DNA of 5,061 nucleotides from Bacteroidales bacterium (GTDB taxonomy: Bacteria > Bacteroidota > Bacteroidia > Bacteroidales > BM520), in the NCBI GenBank assembly GCA_023230285.1, contig JALNXP010000186.1, positions 1 to 5,061 of the forward strand. Direction: 5' to 3'. Of this stretch, positions 1 through 4,846 are shown piece after piece. Numbering within the stretch: position 1 is the first letter of the stretch; the number at the start of each line of letters is the position of its first letter. A program made the position numbers and the translations under genes. The notes below the pieces were generated by a model, which saw nothing but the letters and a program-made list of their open reading frames with translations, did no database searches and was not told the DNA's origin.

Positions 1-2
1 AA

Positions 3-314
3 CTAAAAATAGCCGAGGCACAGCAGGAGGAAGCCAAATTGAGTTTTCAGCAAACATTACTGAATGCCGGCATAGAGGTCAACAATGCCTTGTCGCAAGT
101 GCAGAGTTACGGTAACAGAGGCGTTTATTACGAGCAGCAGGTGCTGTCGCTGAAACGTGCCGTTACAAGCACCACCGCCCTGATGAAGCACGGCTCCAAC
201 ACCTATTTGGAAGTCTTGACCGCCCAACAAAGTCTGCTCTCGGCACAGCTGACGCAGTTGAATAACGATTACAATAAAACCGTTTCGGTAATTAATCTGT
301 TTAAGGCGTTGTAA
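3..314 (+). CDS. TolC-family outer-membrane efflux protein, C-terminal end (5' end outside window)
   Basis: The reading frame is open from the left edge and ends at TAA 312-314, so only the last ~103 residues are seen. The sequence is the end of the second periplasmic helical hairpin of a TolC/OprM-type outer-membrane factor. It has a long amphipathic helix rich in Gln, Leu and Ala, the family-typical turn NTYLEVLTAQQSLLSAQL, and a final helix ending LFKAL. In the family, three such subunits form a beta-barrel and alpha-helical tunnel that exports substrates for an RND or ABC pump with a periplasmic adaptor; that partner would lie upstream, outside the window. The TTG at 39 is internal, because coding sequence continues upstream of it. 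G+C is clearly higher than in the restriction genes that follow. No convincing terminator hairpin follows the stop codon. A second, diverged copy of its last 28 codons is present at 4376-4462. Confidence 0.88.
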   Translation, partial: LKIAEAQQEEAKLSFQQTLLNAGIEVNNALSQVQSYGNRGVYYEQQVLSLKRAVTSTTALMKHGSNTYLEVLTAQQSLLSAQLTQLNNDYNKTVSVINLFKAL

Positions 315-371
315 GTATAAAATTGACTTCAAATAAAACTCTTTTTATTACAAAAATAAATGGTATTTTTG
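228..371 (+). repeat. Long direct repeat, copy 1 (efflux gene tail plus downstream DNA)
   Basis: Positions 228-314 match 4376-4462 with 6 differences in 87 bases and no gaps. Weaker similarity continues through the stop codon and across the AT-rich downstream stretch, to about 371 and 4519 respectively. Copy 1 belongs to the longer efflux gene. Together the two copies bracket the R-M, Fic and hydrolase genes. Confidence 0.9.
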
Positions 372-459
372 CAGTGGAAAAAATTATTGAAAAAGAATGG
401 CTAAAAAGAATCAATCTAAACGATTAACGAATCAACATAAAGAGTCTAAAGGTGTAATT
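327..459 (+). repeat. 132-bp direct repeat, copy A, left flank of the EcoRI-like system
   Basis: This stretch recurs at 2333-2464. From 354 to 459 there is a single difference (A at 390, G at 2395) at a constant offset of 2005. The first part differs by one indel and a few substitutions. The repeat comprises the presumed promoter, the leader and codons 1-21 of the endonuclease gene. It stops abruptly at 459/2464. Confidence 0.95.
342..371 (+). promoter_or_regulatory. Bacteroidetes-type promoter candidate for the endonuclease gene
   Basis: TATTTTTG at 364-371 fits the -7 consensus TAnnTTTG of the Bacteroidetes primary sigma factor. The -33 region is a T-run (342-346) at the expected distance but without the G of TTTG, so it is a weak match. 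The endonuclease ATG follows 25 nt later. An 8-bp inverted repeat (351-358 with 364-371, 5-nt spacer) contains the -7 element, so the site could also bind a regulator. Confidence 0.5.
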
Positions 460-1233
460 GGCATATTTGGAGAAGAAGCGAAGTTACACGACATTACCGT
501 TGGTAAAATATCACATATTATAATAGAACAACTAAAAAAGGAATATCCACAGCTGTCATTTAGACACAGAACAAGCATAAAAAAAGAAGAAATAAACGAA
601 GCCCTAAAGAAAATTGATAATGAGTTAGGGCAAACTCTTTTTGTTCCACATTCAAGTATTATTCCCGATGGCGGAATTGTTGAAGTAAAAGACGATAATG
701 GCAATTGGAGAATCGTATTGGTATCAGAAGCAAAACATCAAGGTAAAGACATTGAAAATATCAGAAATGGGAAATTAGTAGGTAAAAACAATGATCAGGA
801 TCTGATGGCGGCCGGAAATGCGATAGAAAGGTCTCATAAAAACATTTCGGAAATCGCAAATTTTATGCTATCCAAATCTCATTTCCCATACGTCTTATTT
901 TTAGAGGGTTCTAATTTTCTAACAGAGACTATTTCGATACAAAGACCTGATGGAAGACTTGTAACGCTTGAATATAATTCCGGAATGTTGAATAGATTAG
1001 ACAGATTAACTGCTGCCAATTATGGTATGCCGATAAATACAAATTTGTGTAAAAACAAGTTTGTTAAACATGCCGATAAAACAATAATGTTACAAGCCAC
1101 TTCAATCTACACACAGGGAAATGGAGAAAGATGGGAAGCCAAAGATATGTTTGATATTATGCTTGATATTTCCAAAACATCACTTAAAGTATTAGGCAGT
1201 GAAATTTTTAATCAGTTAACAGAAAATAAATAA
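397..1233 (+). CDS. ecoRIR: EcoRI-like type II restriction endonuclease
   Basis: This 278-residue protein aligns along its whole length with EcoRI (277 aa); by eye against the sequence I remember, about 70% of positions are identical. The PD...ExK catalytic core is intact: P90-D91, E111 and K113, in the EAKHQGK block, have the same numbering as in EcoRI. The recognition segment M137-A-A-G-N-A-I-E-R145 (with N141, A142, R145) and R200 and R203 are also present. A homodimer cutting G/AATTC in an Mg2+-dependent reaction is therefore expected. The N-terminal region (residues 27-48) is the most divergent part. An in-frame TGA at 388-390 makes ATG 397 the only sensible start. The ribosome-binding region is A-rich without a clear Shine-Dalgarno. 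The methyltransferase follows 13 nt downstream, in the same order as in the E. coli plasmid system. The first 21 codons are duplicated at 2402-2464. Confidence 0.96.
   Translation: MAKKNQSKRLTNQHKESKGVIGIFGEEAKLHDITVGKISHIIIEQLKKEYPQLSFRHRTSIKKEEINEALKKIDNELGQTLFVPHSSIIPDGGIVEVKDDNGNWRIVLVSEAKHQGKDIENIRNGKLVGKNNDQDLMAAGNAIERSHKNISEIANFMLSKSHFPYVLFLEGSNFLTETISIQRPDGRLVTLEYNSGMLNRLDRLTAANYGMPINTNLCKNKFVKHADKTIMLQATSIYTQGNGERWEAKDMFDIMLDISKTSLKVLGSEIFNQLTENK
1146..1153 (+). promoter_or_regulatory. Possible internal promoter element for the methyltransferase
   Basis: TATGTTTG fits TAnnTTTG and lies inside the 3' end of the endonuclease gene, about 94 nt before the methyltransferase start. In the E. 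coli EcoRI system the methylase has promoters inside the endonuclease gene, which lets protection precede cutting on entry to a new cell. No -33 TTTG is visible at the right distance, so this may be a chance match. Confidence 0.2.
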
Positions 1234-1246
1234 AGTCAAGTGTCTA

Positions 1247-2233
1247 ATGGCAAGAAATGCGACAAATACATTATTACAGAAAGCAAAGAACTCGAAAAGC
1301 GATGAGTTTTACACGCAAATTTCCGATATTGAAAGTGAATTGCAATATTATAAAAGCCATTTTAAAGATAAAGTAGTTTATTGCAATTGCGATGACCCTC
1401 GAACAAGCAACTTCTACAAATATTTCTTCTCTCATTTCAAAGAATTAGGTCTAAAGAAAATAATAACAGCCTGTTACAGAAAGCAAACATTTGATTTGTT
1501 TCATAACAAAGAAGAAGAGCATGGTTTTTTCTTGGAATATACCGGGAATAAAGTAGATCACGACAATGCAGGTTATACCGACATTGTTCACTTTAAAGGA
1601 GATGGAGATTTTCGCAGTTCAGAGAGTATAGAATTGTTAAAGCAAGCTGACATAATAGTTACCAATCCTCCATTTTCATTGTTTAGAGAATTTGTAAATC
1701 AATTAGTTAAATACAACAAACAGTTCTTGATAATTGGCAATATCAATGCTATTACCTATAAAGAAATTTTCAAATTAATTCAAGAAAATAAAGCATGGTT
1801 AGGGACAAATCTTGGCAGAGGAATTTCCGGTTTTATTGTTCCCGACCATTATGAACTTTATGGAACTGAAGCACGAATTGACGATTTCGGGAACAGGATA
1901 ATTTCTCCAAATAATTGTTTGTGGCTGACTAATATAGACAATTCAAAACGTCACGAAGACATTGAACTTACAAAAAGATATTTTGGAAATGAAAACGAGT
2001 ATCCAAAATATGATAACTATGACGGAATTAACGTAAATAATACGCAAGACATACCGGCTGACTACATGGGATATATGGGAGTTCCCATCACATTTCTTCA
2101 TAAATTCAACCCGGACCAATTTGAAATAATCAAATTCAGAAAGGGCAATGATGAAAAAGATTTAGCAATAAATGGCAAATGTCCGTATTTCAGGATTCTA
2201 ATTAAAAATAAACGGATACCGGCTGAAAAATAA
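1247..2233 (+). CDS. ecoRIM: EcoRI-like adenine-N6 DNA methyltransferase
   Basis: This 328-residue protein is collinear with M.EcoRI (326 aa), which methylates the second adenine of GAATTC using S-adenosylmethionine and protects the host from the paired nuclease. The N-terminal SKSDEFYTQ block (about 16-24) and the VVYCNCDDPR segment (43-52) match the cofactor-binding region. The catalytic motif IV is N140-P-P-F143 within ADIIVTNPPFSLFRE. Further strongly conserved blocks are LGRGISGFIVPDHYELYGTEARID, in the middle of the protein, and NGKCPYFRILIKNKR at the end. Residues about 78-112 differ markedly from M.EcoRI as I recall it and probably form a surface loop or insertion. The gene lies 13 nt after the endonuclease and is likely cotranscribed, possibly with its own internal promoter. 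No strong Shine-Dalgarno is seen. Confidence 0.96.
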   Translation: MARNATNTLLQKAKNSKSDEFYTQISDIESELQYYKSHFKDKVVYCNCDDPRTSNFYKYFFSHFKELGLKKIITACYRKQTFDLFHNKEEEHGFFLEYTGNKVDHDNAGYTDIVHFKGDGDFRSSESIELLKQADIIVTNPPFSLFREFVNQLVKYNKQFLIIGNINAITYKEIFKLIQENKAWLGTNLGRGISGFIVPDHYELYGTEARIDDFGNRIISPNNCLWLTNIDNSKRHEDIELTKRYFGNENEYPKYDNYDGINVNNTQDIPADYMGYMGVPITFLHKFNPDQFEIIKFRKGNDEKDLAINGKCPYFRILIKNKRIPAEK

Positions 2234-2332
2234 AAACCGAACAATTGTTGTACCCAAATTTTCAATCTCAATGCAACCCATTCAAAAACTTCTTTCTTTC
2301 AACATGTTCAGAATCTTGCAATATGAAGCTGT

Positions 2333-2464
2333 CTTCAAATAAATCCTTTTTATTACAGAAATAAATGGTATTTTTGCAGTGGAAAAAATTATTGGAAAAG
2401 AATGGCTAAAAAGAATCAATCTAAACGATTAACGAATCAACATAAAGAGTCTAAAGGTGTAATT
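2333..2464 (+). repeat. 132-bp direct repeat, copy B, right flank of the EcoRI-like system
   Basis: This is the second copy of 327-459. It carries the promoter element and the first 21 codons of the endonuclease gene, ending 2 nt before the Fic start codon. Its 5' part (AATAAATCC, then ACAGAAATAAATGG) resembles the third related stretch at 4473-4519 more than copy A. The 97 nt before it (2234-2332) show no gene and no recognisable motif beyond a 10-bp palindrome at 2240-2249. Confidence 0.95.
2347..2376 (+). promoter_or_regulatory. Duplicated promoter candidate, now upstream of the Fic gene
   Basis: TATTTTTG at 2369-2376 is the copy of the -7 element at 364-371, with the same T-run upstream (2347-2351). 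One arm of the inverted repeat seen in copy A is altered here (CAGAAATA instead of CAAAAATA). If copy A drives the endonuclease, this copy should drive the endonuclease leader fragment, Fic and probably the hydrolase. Confidence 0.45.
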
Positions 2465-2470
2465 ATATGA
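2402..2470 (+). pseudogene. Truncated EcoRI-like endonuclease leader (22 codons) overlapping the Fic start
   Basis: ATG 2402 opens the same reading frame as the endonuclease: 21 codons are identical to it at the DNA level, then one extra Ile codon, then TGA at 2468-2470. The TGA overlaps the Fic ATG (2467-2469) as ATGA, a classical layout for translational coupling by terminating ribosomes. The remnant cannot have nuclease activity. It may act purely as a translated leader for the next gene. That translation occurs is inferred, not seen. Confidence 0.75.
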
Positions 2471-3330
2471 AAACTTCTATCCGCTTTTTCAATGACCGTG
2501 AGGTGCGTGCTGTTTGGGATGAGGAAAATTCCAAATGGTGGTTTTCCGCGGTCGATATTGTGGCGGCAATTACCGAAAGCCCGAATCCGCGAAAATATTG
2601 GAGCGTGCTTAAAACACGACTCAAGCAGAACGAAAGCGAGTTGACTTCATTTTGTAGTCAACTGAAACTGACAGCTGCCGATGGGAAAAAGTACACAACC
2701 GATTGCTTCTTGCAAGATAAGATCACGGATTTGGTTAAAGCTATCCCAAGCAAAAATTCCAACGCCTTTCTCGACTGGTTCACATACAGCGACAACACCA
2801 TAGACGGGAAAAGCAAGAAAAAGGCTTACACTTTTTGGGACAGCAACTTGATTGGTGAAACAGAAGTTGGCAGCATAAAAGCACTGCAAAAAATTCACGC
2901 CTACATTTTTGGCGGTCTTTATGATTTTGCAGGACAAATCAGAACAAAAAATATAAGCAAGGGAGGGTTCACCTTTGCTCCGTGTCAATATTTTGCTACA
3001 ACGCTGTCTGTCATCGAAAGAATGCCTGAAACCACATTTGACGAAATTGTTGATAAATATGTAGAGATGAACGTGACACACCCATTTATGGAAGGCAACG
3101 GACGAAGTACCCGCATTTGGCTTGATTTGATTTTCAAAAGAAGTTTAAAAAAATGTGTCGATTGGAGCAAAATCAACAAAAACGATTATCTGCAAGCGAT
3201 GATAGTAAGCCACACCGATAGCAGTAAAATTCGTGCGTTGCTTAAACAGGCATTGACCGACAAAATCAATGACCGTGAGATCTTTATGAAAGGCATTGAT
3301 TATTCTTATTATTATGAAGAAAATAATTGA
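2467..3330 (+). CDS. BRO-N domain-Fic fusion protein (class III Fic adenylyltransferase)
   Basis: Residues 1 to about 104 resemble the BRO-N domain of phage antirepressor-like proteins (IRFFNDREVRAVWDE, WWFSAVDIVAAIT, KYWSVLKTRLK), which is generally considered DNA-binding. Residues about 108-287 are a Fic domain closely resembling Neisseria NmFic: a GLYDFAGQIR stretch, the NISKGGF flap, and the complete active-site motif H205-PFMEGNGRSTR216. Fic enzymes transfer AMP from ATP to target hydroxyls; related single-domain enzymes modify DNA gyrase. The C-terminal SYYYEE (S280, E284) matches the class III autoinhibitory helix [ST]xxxE[GN], but Glu285 replaces Gly/Asn. Y281 corresponds to the automodified tyrosine of NmFic. 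ATG 2467 is the first start after an in-frame stop at 2452-2454 and overlaps the stop of the endonuclease leader. The hydrolase follows after 21 nt. The real target and any antitoxin are unknown; none is visible nearby. Confidence 0.88.
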   Translation: MKTSIRFFNDREVRAVWDEENSKWWFSAVDIVAAITESPNPRKYWSVLKTRLKQNESELTSFCSQLKLTAADGKKYTTDCFLQDKITDLVKAIPSKNSNAFLDWFTYSDNTIDGKSKKKAYTFWDSNLIGETEVGSIKALQKIHAYIFGGLYDFAGQIRTKNISKGGFTFAPCQYFATTLSVIERMPETTFDEIVDKYVEMNVTHPFMEGNGRSTRIWLDLIFKRSLKKCVDWSKINKNDYLQAMIVSHTDSSKIRALLKQALTDKINDREIFMKGIDYSYYYEENN

Positions 3331-3351
3331 CAATAAATACTCAATAATTTA

Positions 3352-4278
3352 ATGACGAAAAATCATAAAAAAGACATAATAACAATTCTGCTTTTATTGC
3401 TTAATATTTCATTGTTTGCCATACAACCCGATACGGTTTATGTTCGGATGCCGGAGCAATTAGGATTGATGTACAAGAGTTTATATGTAAAGACCTCTGA
3501 CGGTTATCAAATTGCCACGTGGTTTTTTCCTGCGCAAGAGGCGATTTCCGATGAAGAGTTTACGCAATTAAACGGTTCTAAACGTCCTTATAAAACGCTT
3601 GATAAAAATCCGCGACCGACAATTATTATTTGTAACGGCGATGCAGGAAATATGTCCTATTTTCAATTGGCTTTGGCAGAAAAGTGGACGGCAATGGGTT
3701 TCAATGTTGTAACGTTCGATTGGCGTGGTTTTGGAGCAAGTTCAAAATTTGAGATGAATACAAATTATTTGTGTTACACGGAAATGCTGACCGATTATGA
3801 AGCGGTAATCGAAGTCGTTGCGGCGCAACCGGAAGTCAAACGCGGAGCTATTGCCGTAATGGGCTGGTCAACAGGTGCGTATTTGTCGATGATTGCAGCC
3901 TATAACAACGAATTGGTGGACGCCTTCATCGGACGTTCGTTAGCTACCGATTTCGAGGATTTTATTCCGTTGGTGATGCAGGTAAAAAATAAAACACGCG
4001 AGCAACTGATTGTGCCTGACGATTTTCCCGCAAAGCAGATGCCGATTTACATCGCCAAAGATTTAAAAAAACCGGTTTTCCTTATAAACGGAGACCAAGA
4101 TCTTCGCACACCGGTTTGGATGAGTGAAAAGATATTATCGGAACTGCCGGCCGAAACGCCTCGTGAGCTGATGATTGTAAAAAGTGCCGGACACGGTGGC
4201 AAGGAAGATCCGATAATGTTGGATTTTGATAATTTTATAACACACTGCACCGAATTTTTAAACGACAATCTCAAATAA
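3352..4278 (+). CDS. Exported alpha/beta hydrolase of unknown substrate
   Basis: This 308-residue protein starts with a signal peptide: basic MTKNHKK, a Leu/Ile-rich core (residues 9-22), and a likely cleavage after LFA (about residue 23). There is no lipobox cysteine. The mature part has an alpha/beta-hydrolase layout: a strand then NGDAGN (95-100) at the oxyanion position where relatives have HGNAGN, DWRGFGAS (123-130), the nucleophile elbow G171-W-S173-T-G175, the acid in NGDQD (D250 most likely) and the general base H281 in AGHGG. This suggests a periplasmic esterase, lipase or peptidase-like enzyme of the BAAT/serine-aminopeptidase-like group; the substrate cannot be told. It follows the Fic gene by 21 nt without an obvious promoter, so cotranscription is likely. 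Its link with defence is unclear, and it may be a passenger. It is followed 2 nt later by a truncated gene. Confidence 0.85.
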   Translation: MTKNHKKDIITILLLLLNISLFAIQPDTVYVRMPEQLGLMYKSLYVKTSDGYQIATWFFPAQEAISDEEFTQLNGSKRPYKTLDKNPRPTIIICNGDAGNMSYFQLALAEKWTAMGFNVVTFDWRGFGASSKFEMNTNYLCYTEMLTDYEAVIEVVAAQPEVKRGAIAVMGWSTGAYLSMIAAYNNELVDAFIGRSLATDFEDFIPLVMQVKNKTREQLIVPDDFPAKQMPIYIAKDLKKPVFLINGDQDLRTPVWMSEKILSELPAETPRELMIVKSAGHGGKEDPIMLDFDNFITHCTEFLNDNLK

Positions 4279-4280
4279 TT

Positions 4281-4373
4281 ATGACGACATTGCAACAAAA
4301 AGCGCTCAAAATGCTCAATCAGAGCCAACTGATAAATTTTTCTTCCGTAACCGAAACCGGTTATCTGCGTTAG
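4281..4373 (+). pseudogene. 5' fragment of a pyridoxamine-phosphate-oxidase-like flavoprotein gene
   Basis: ATG 4281 begins 2 nt after the hydrolase stop and encodes 30 residues (MTTLQQKALKMLNQSQLINF then SSVTETGYLR) before TAG 4371-4373. This resembles the N-terminus of small FMN-binding pyridoxamine 5'-phosphate-oxidase-like proteins: a helix, then a first beta-strand with a T/S-x-x-E/D-x-G-Y-P-R pattern, where the usual Pro is Leu here. The rest of such a protein (about 100-130 aa) is missing, because efflux-gene sequence begins at about 4376. I read this as a gene cut at a recombination joint. The family assignment rests on a short stretch recalled from memory; it could instead be an unrelated short ORF. 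Confidence 0.45.
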
Positions 4374-4375
4374 TG

Positions 4376-4462
4376 CAAAGTCTGCTCTCGGCACAACTGA
4401 CCCGGTTGAACAACGATTACAATAAAACCGTTTCGGTGATTAATCTGTTTAAGGCGTTGTAG
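4376..4462 (+). pseudogene. 3' remnant of a second TolC-family efflux gene
   Basis: The last 28 codons plus stop of an efflux gene, without start or upstream part. It matches 228-314 without gaps. Of six base differences, four are silent within codons, one is TAA to TAG at the stop, and only CAG to CGG (Gln to Arg) alters the protein. This pattern suggests divergence while the gene was still under selection, before truncation. It is out of frame with the preceding 30-codon fragment and has no start signal, so it is not expected to be expressed. Confidence 0.88.
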
Positions 4463-4519
4463 GTATGAATATGATTTCTAATAAATCCTTTTTTAATACA
4501 GAAATAAATGGTATTTTCG
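4376..4519 (+). repeat. Long direct repeat, copy 2 (efflux gene tail plus downstream DNA)
   Basis: Partner of 228-371. Beyond the stop codon the similarity runs through the stretch ending AATAAATGGTATTTT and fades at about 4519. Here the promoter-like -7 is degraded (TATTTTCG instead of TATTTTTG), and no endonuclease leader follows. Its downstream half is also related to copy B (2333-2376). Confidence 0.88.
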
Positions 4520-4599
4520 TACCATTAAGATTATTCACAATCACTCTATAACAAGATTTGATATTGGTATAACCTAACCTAAATTTATAATCGAATATT

Positions 4600-4622
4600 T
4601 TTATCTTGATTTTTGAGATAAA
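4600..4622. promoter_or_regulatory. Candidate operator: 7-bp inverted repeat overlapping the XRE promoter
   Basis: TTTATCT (4600-4606) and AGATAAA (4616-4622) form a perfect inverted repeat with a 9-nt spacer. It overlaps the presumed -33 element and spacer of the promoter for the small regulator gene. Such placement is common for autorepression by XRE-type proteins. Binding is inferred from position only. Confidence 0.4.
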
Positions 4623-4634
4623 TTTGTATCTTTG
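4606..4634 (+). promoter_or_regulatory. Bacteroidetes-type promoter for the regulator-hsdR operon
   Basis: TATCTTTG at 4627-4634 matches TAnnTTTG exactly, and TTG at 4606-4608 lies 18 nt upstream, close to the usual -33/-7 spacing. The regulator ATG follows 20 nt after the element. This is the best promoter in the window. The 4463-4599 stretch before it holds only the repeat tail and AT-rich DNA without a gene. Confidence 0.7.
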
Positions 4635-4654
4635 CAAATTAAAAATAGTGAAAG

Positions 4655-4846
4655 ATGAATCGAATTAAAGAGGTTCTTGAGGAAAAGGGTATTAAGCAGA
4701 CTTGGTTAGCTGAAAAGCTTGGCAAGAGTTACAATATGGTAAACTCTTATGTGCAAAACAGACAGCAGCCAAGAATTGAAGTGCTTTACGAAATTGCCAA
4801 AATTTTGAATGTTAATGTCAAAGATTTATTGAAAGAAGAAGAATAA
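4655..4846 (+). CDS. Small XRE-family helix-turn-helix regulator
   Basis: This 63-residue protein is almost entirely an XRE (Cro/C1-type) DNA-binding domain. The first helix is IKEVLEEKGI; helix 2 (QTWLAEKLG, about 15-23) and recognition helix 3 (SYNMVNSYVQNRQQP, about 25-39) form the helix-turn-helix, followed by IEVLYEIAKILNVNVKDLL as helices 4-5. Its size and type are like those of the controller (C) proteins and small repressors found in front of restriction genes. ATG 4655 lies 20 nt after a strong promoter, with weak purines (GAAAG) before it. Its stop overlaps the start of hsdR (TAATG), indicating translational coupling and a shared transcript. It probably controls its own promoter through the inverted repeat at 4600-4622, and thereby the type I restriction genes. 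Whether it activates or represses is not visible. Confidence 0.9.
   Translation: MNRIKEVLEEKGIKQTWLAEKLGKSYNMVNSYVQNRQQPRIEVLYEIAKILNVNVKDLLKEEE

Noticed and set aside
57..332. Open frame on the minus strand across the efflux gene end
   Set aside because: Shadow of a clearly recognisable + strand gene, with no family resemblance or start signals.
2240..2249. 10-bp palindrome AACAATTGTT after the methyltransferase
   Set aside because: Isolated and AT-rich with no promoter or partner site nearby; probably chance.
2324..2337. Small hairpin TGAAG-CTGT-CTTCA followed by a T-run, as a terminator after the methyltransferase
   Set aside because: Only five A/T-rich pairs, and the T-run is 9 nt away and shared with the repeat copies; too weak to call.
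2647..3081. 144-codon minus-strand frame inside the Fic gene
   Set aside because: Lies wholly antisense to conserved Fic motifs; its translation shows no recognisable domain.
4047..4394. 115-codon minus-strand frame over the hydrolase end and the fragment joint
   Set aside because: Crosses a recombination joint and is antisense to a real gene; no family resemblance.
228..4519. Insertion-sequence or integrase-driven element as the cause of the repeats
   Set aside because: No transposase, integrase, terminal inverted repeats or tRNA target is visible; the repeats are far longer than IS target duplications.
4449..4637. 62-codon minus-strand frame in the intergenic region before the regulator
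   Set aside because: AT-rich sequence that runs through the promoter and repeat tail; composition explains the open frame.
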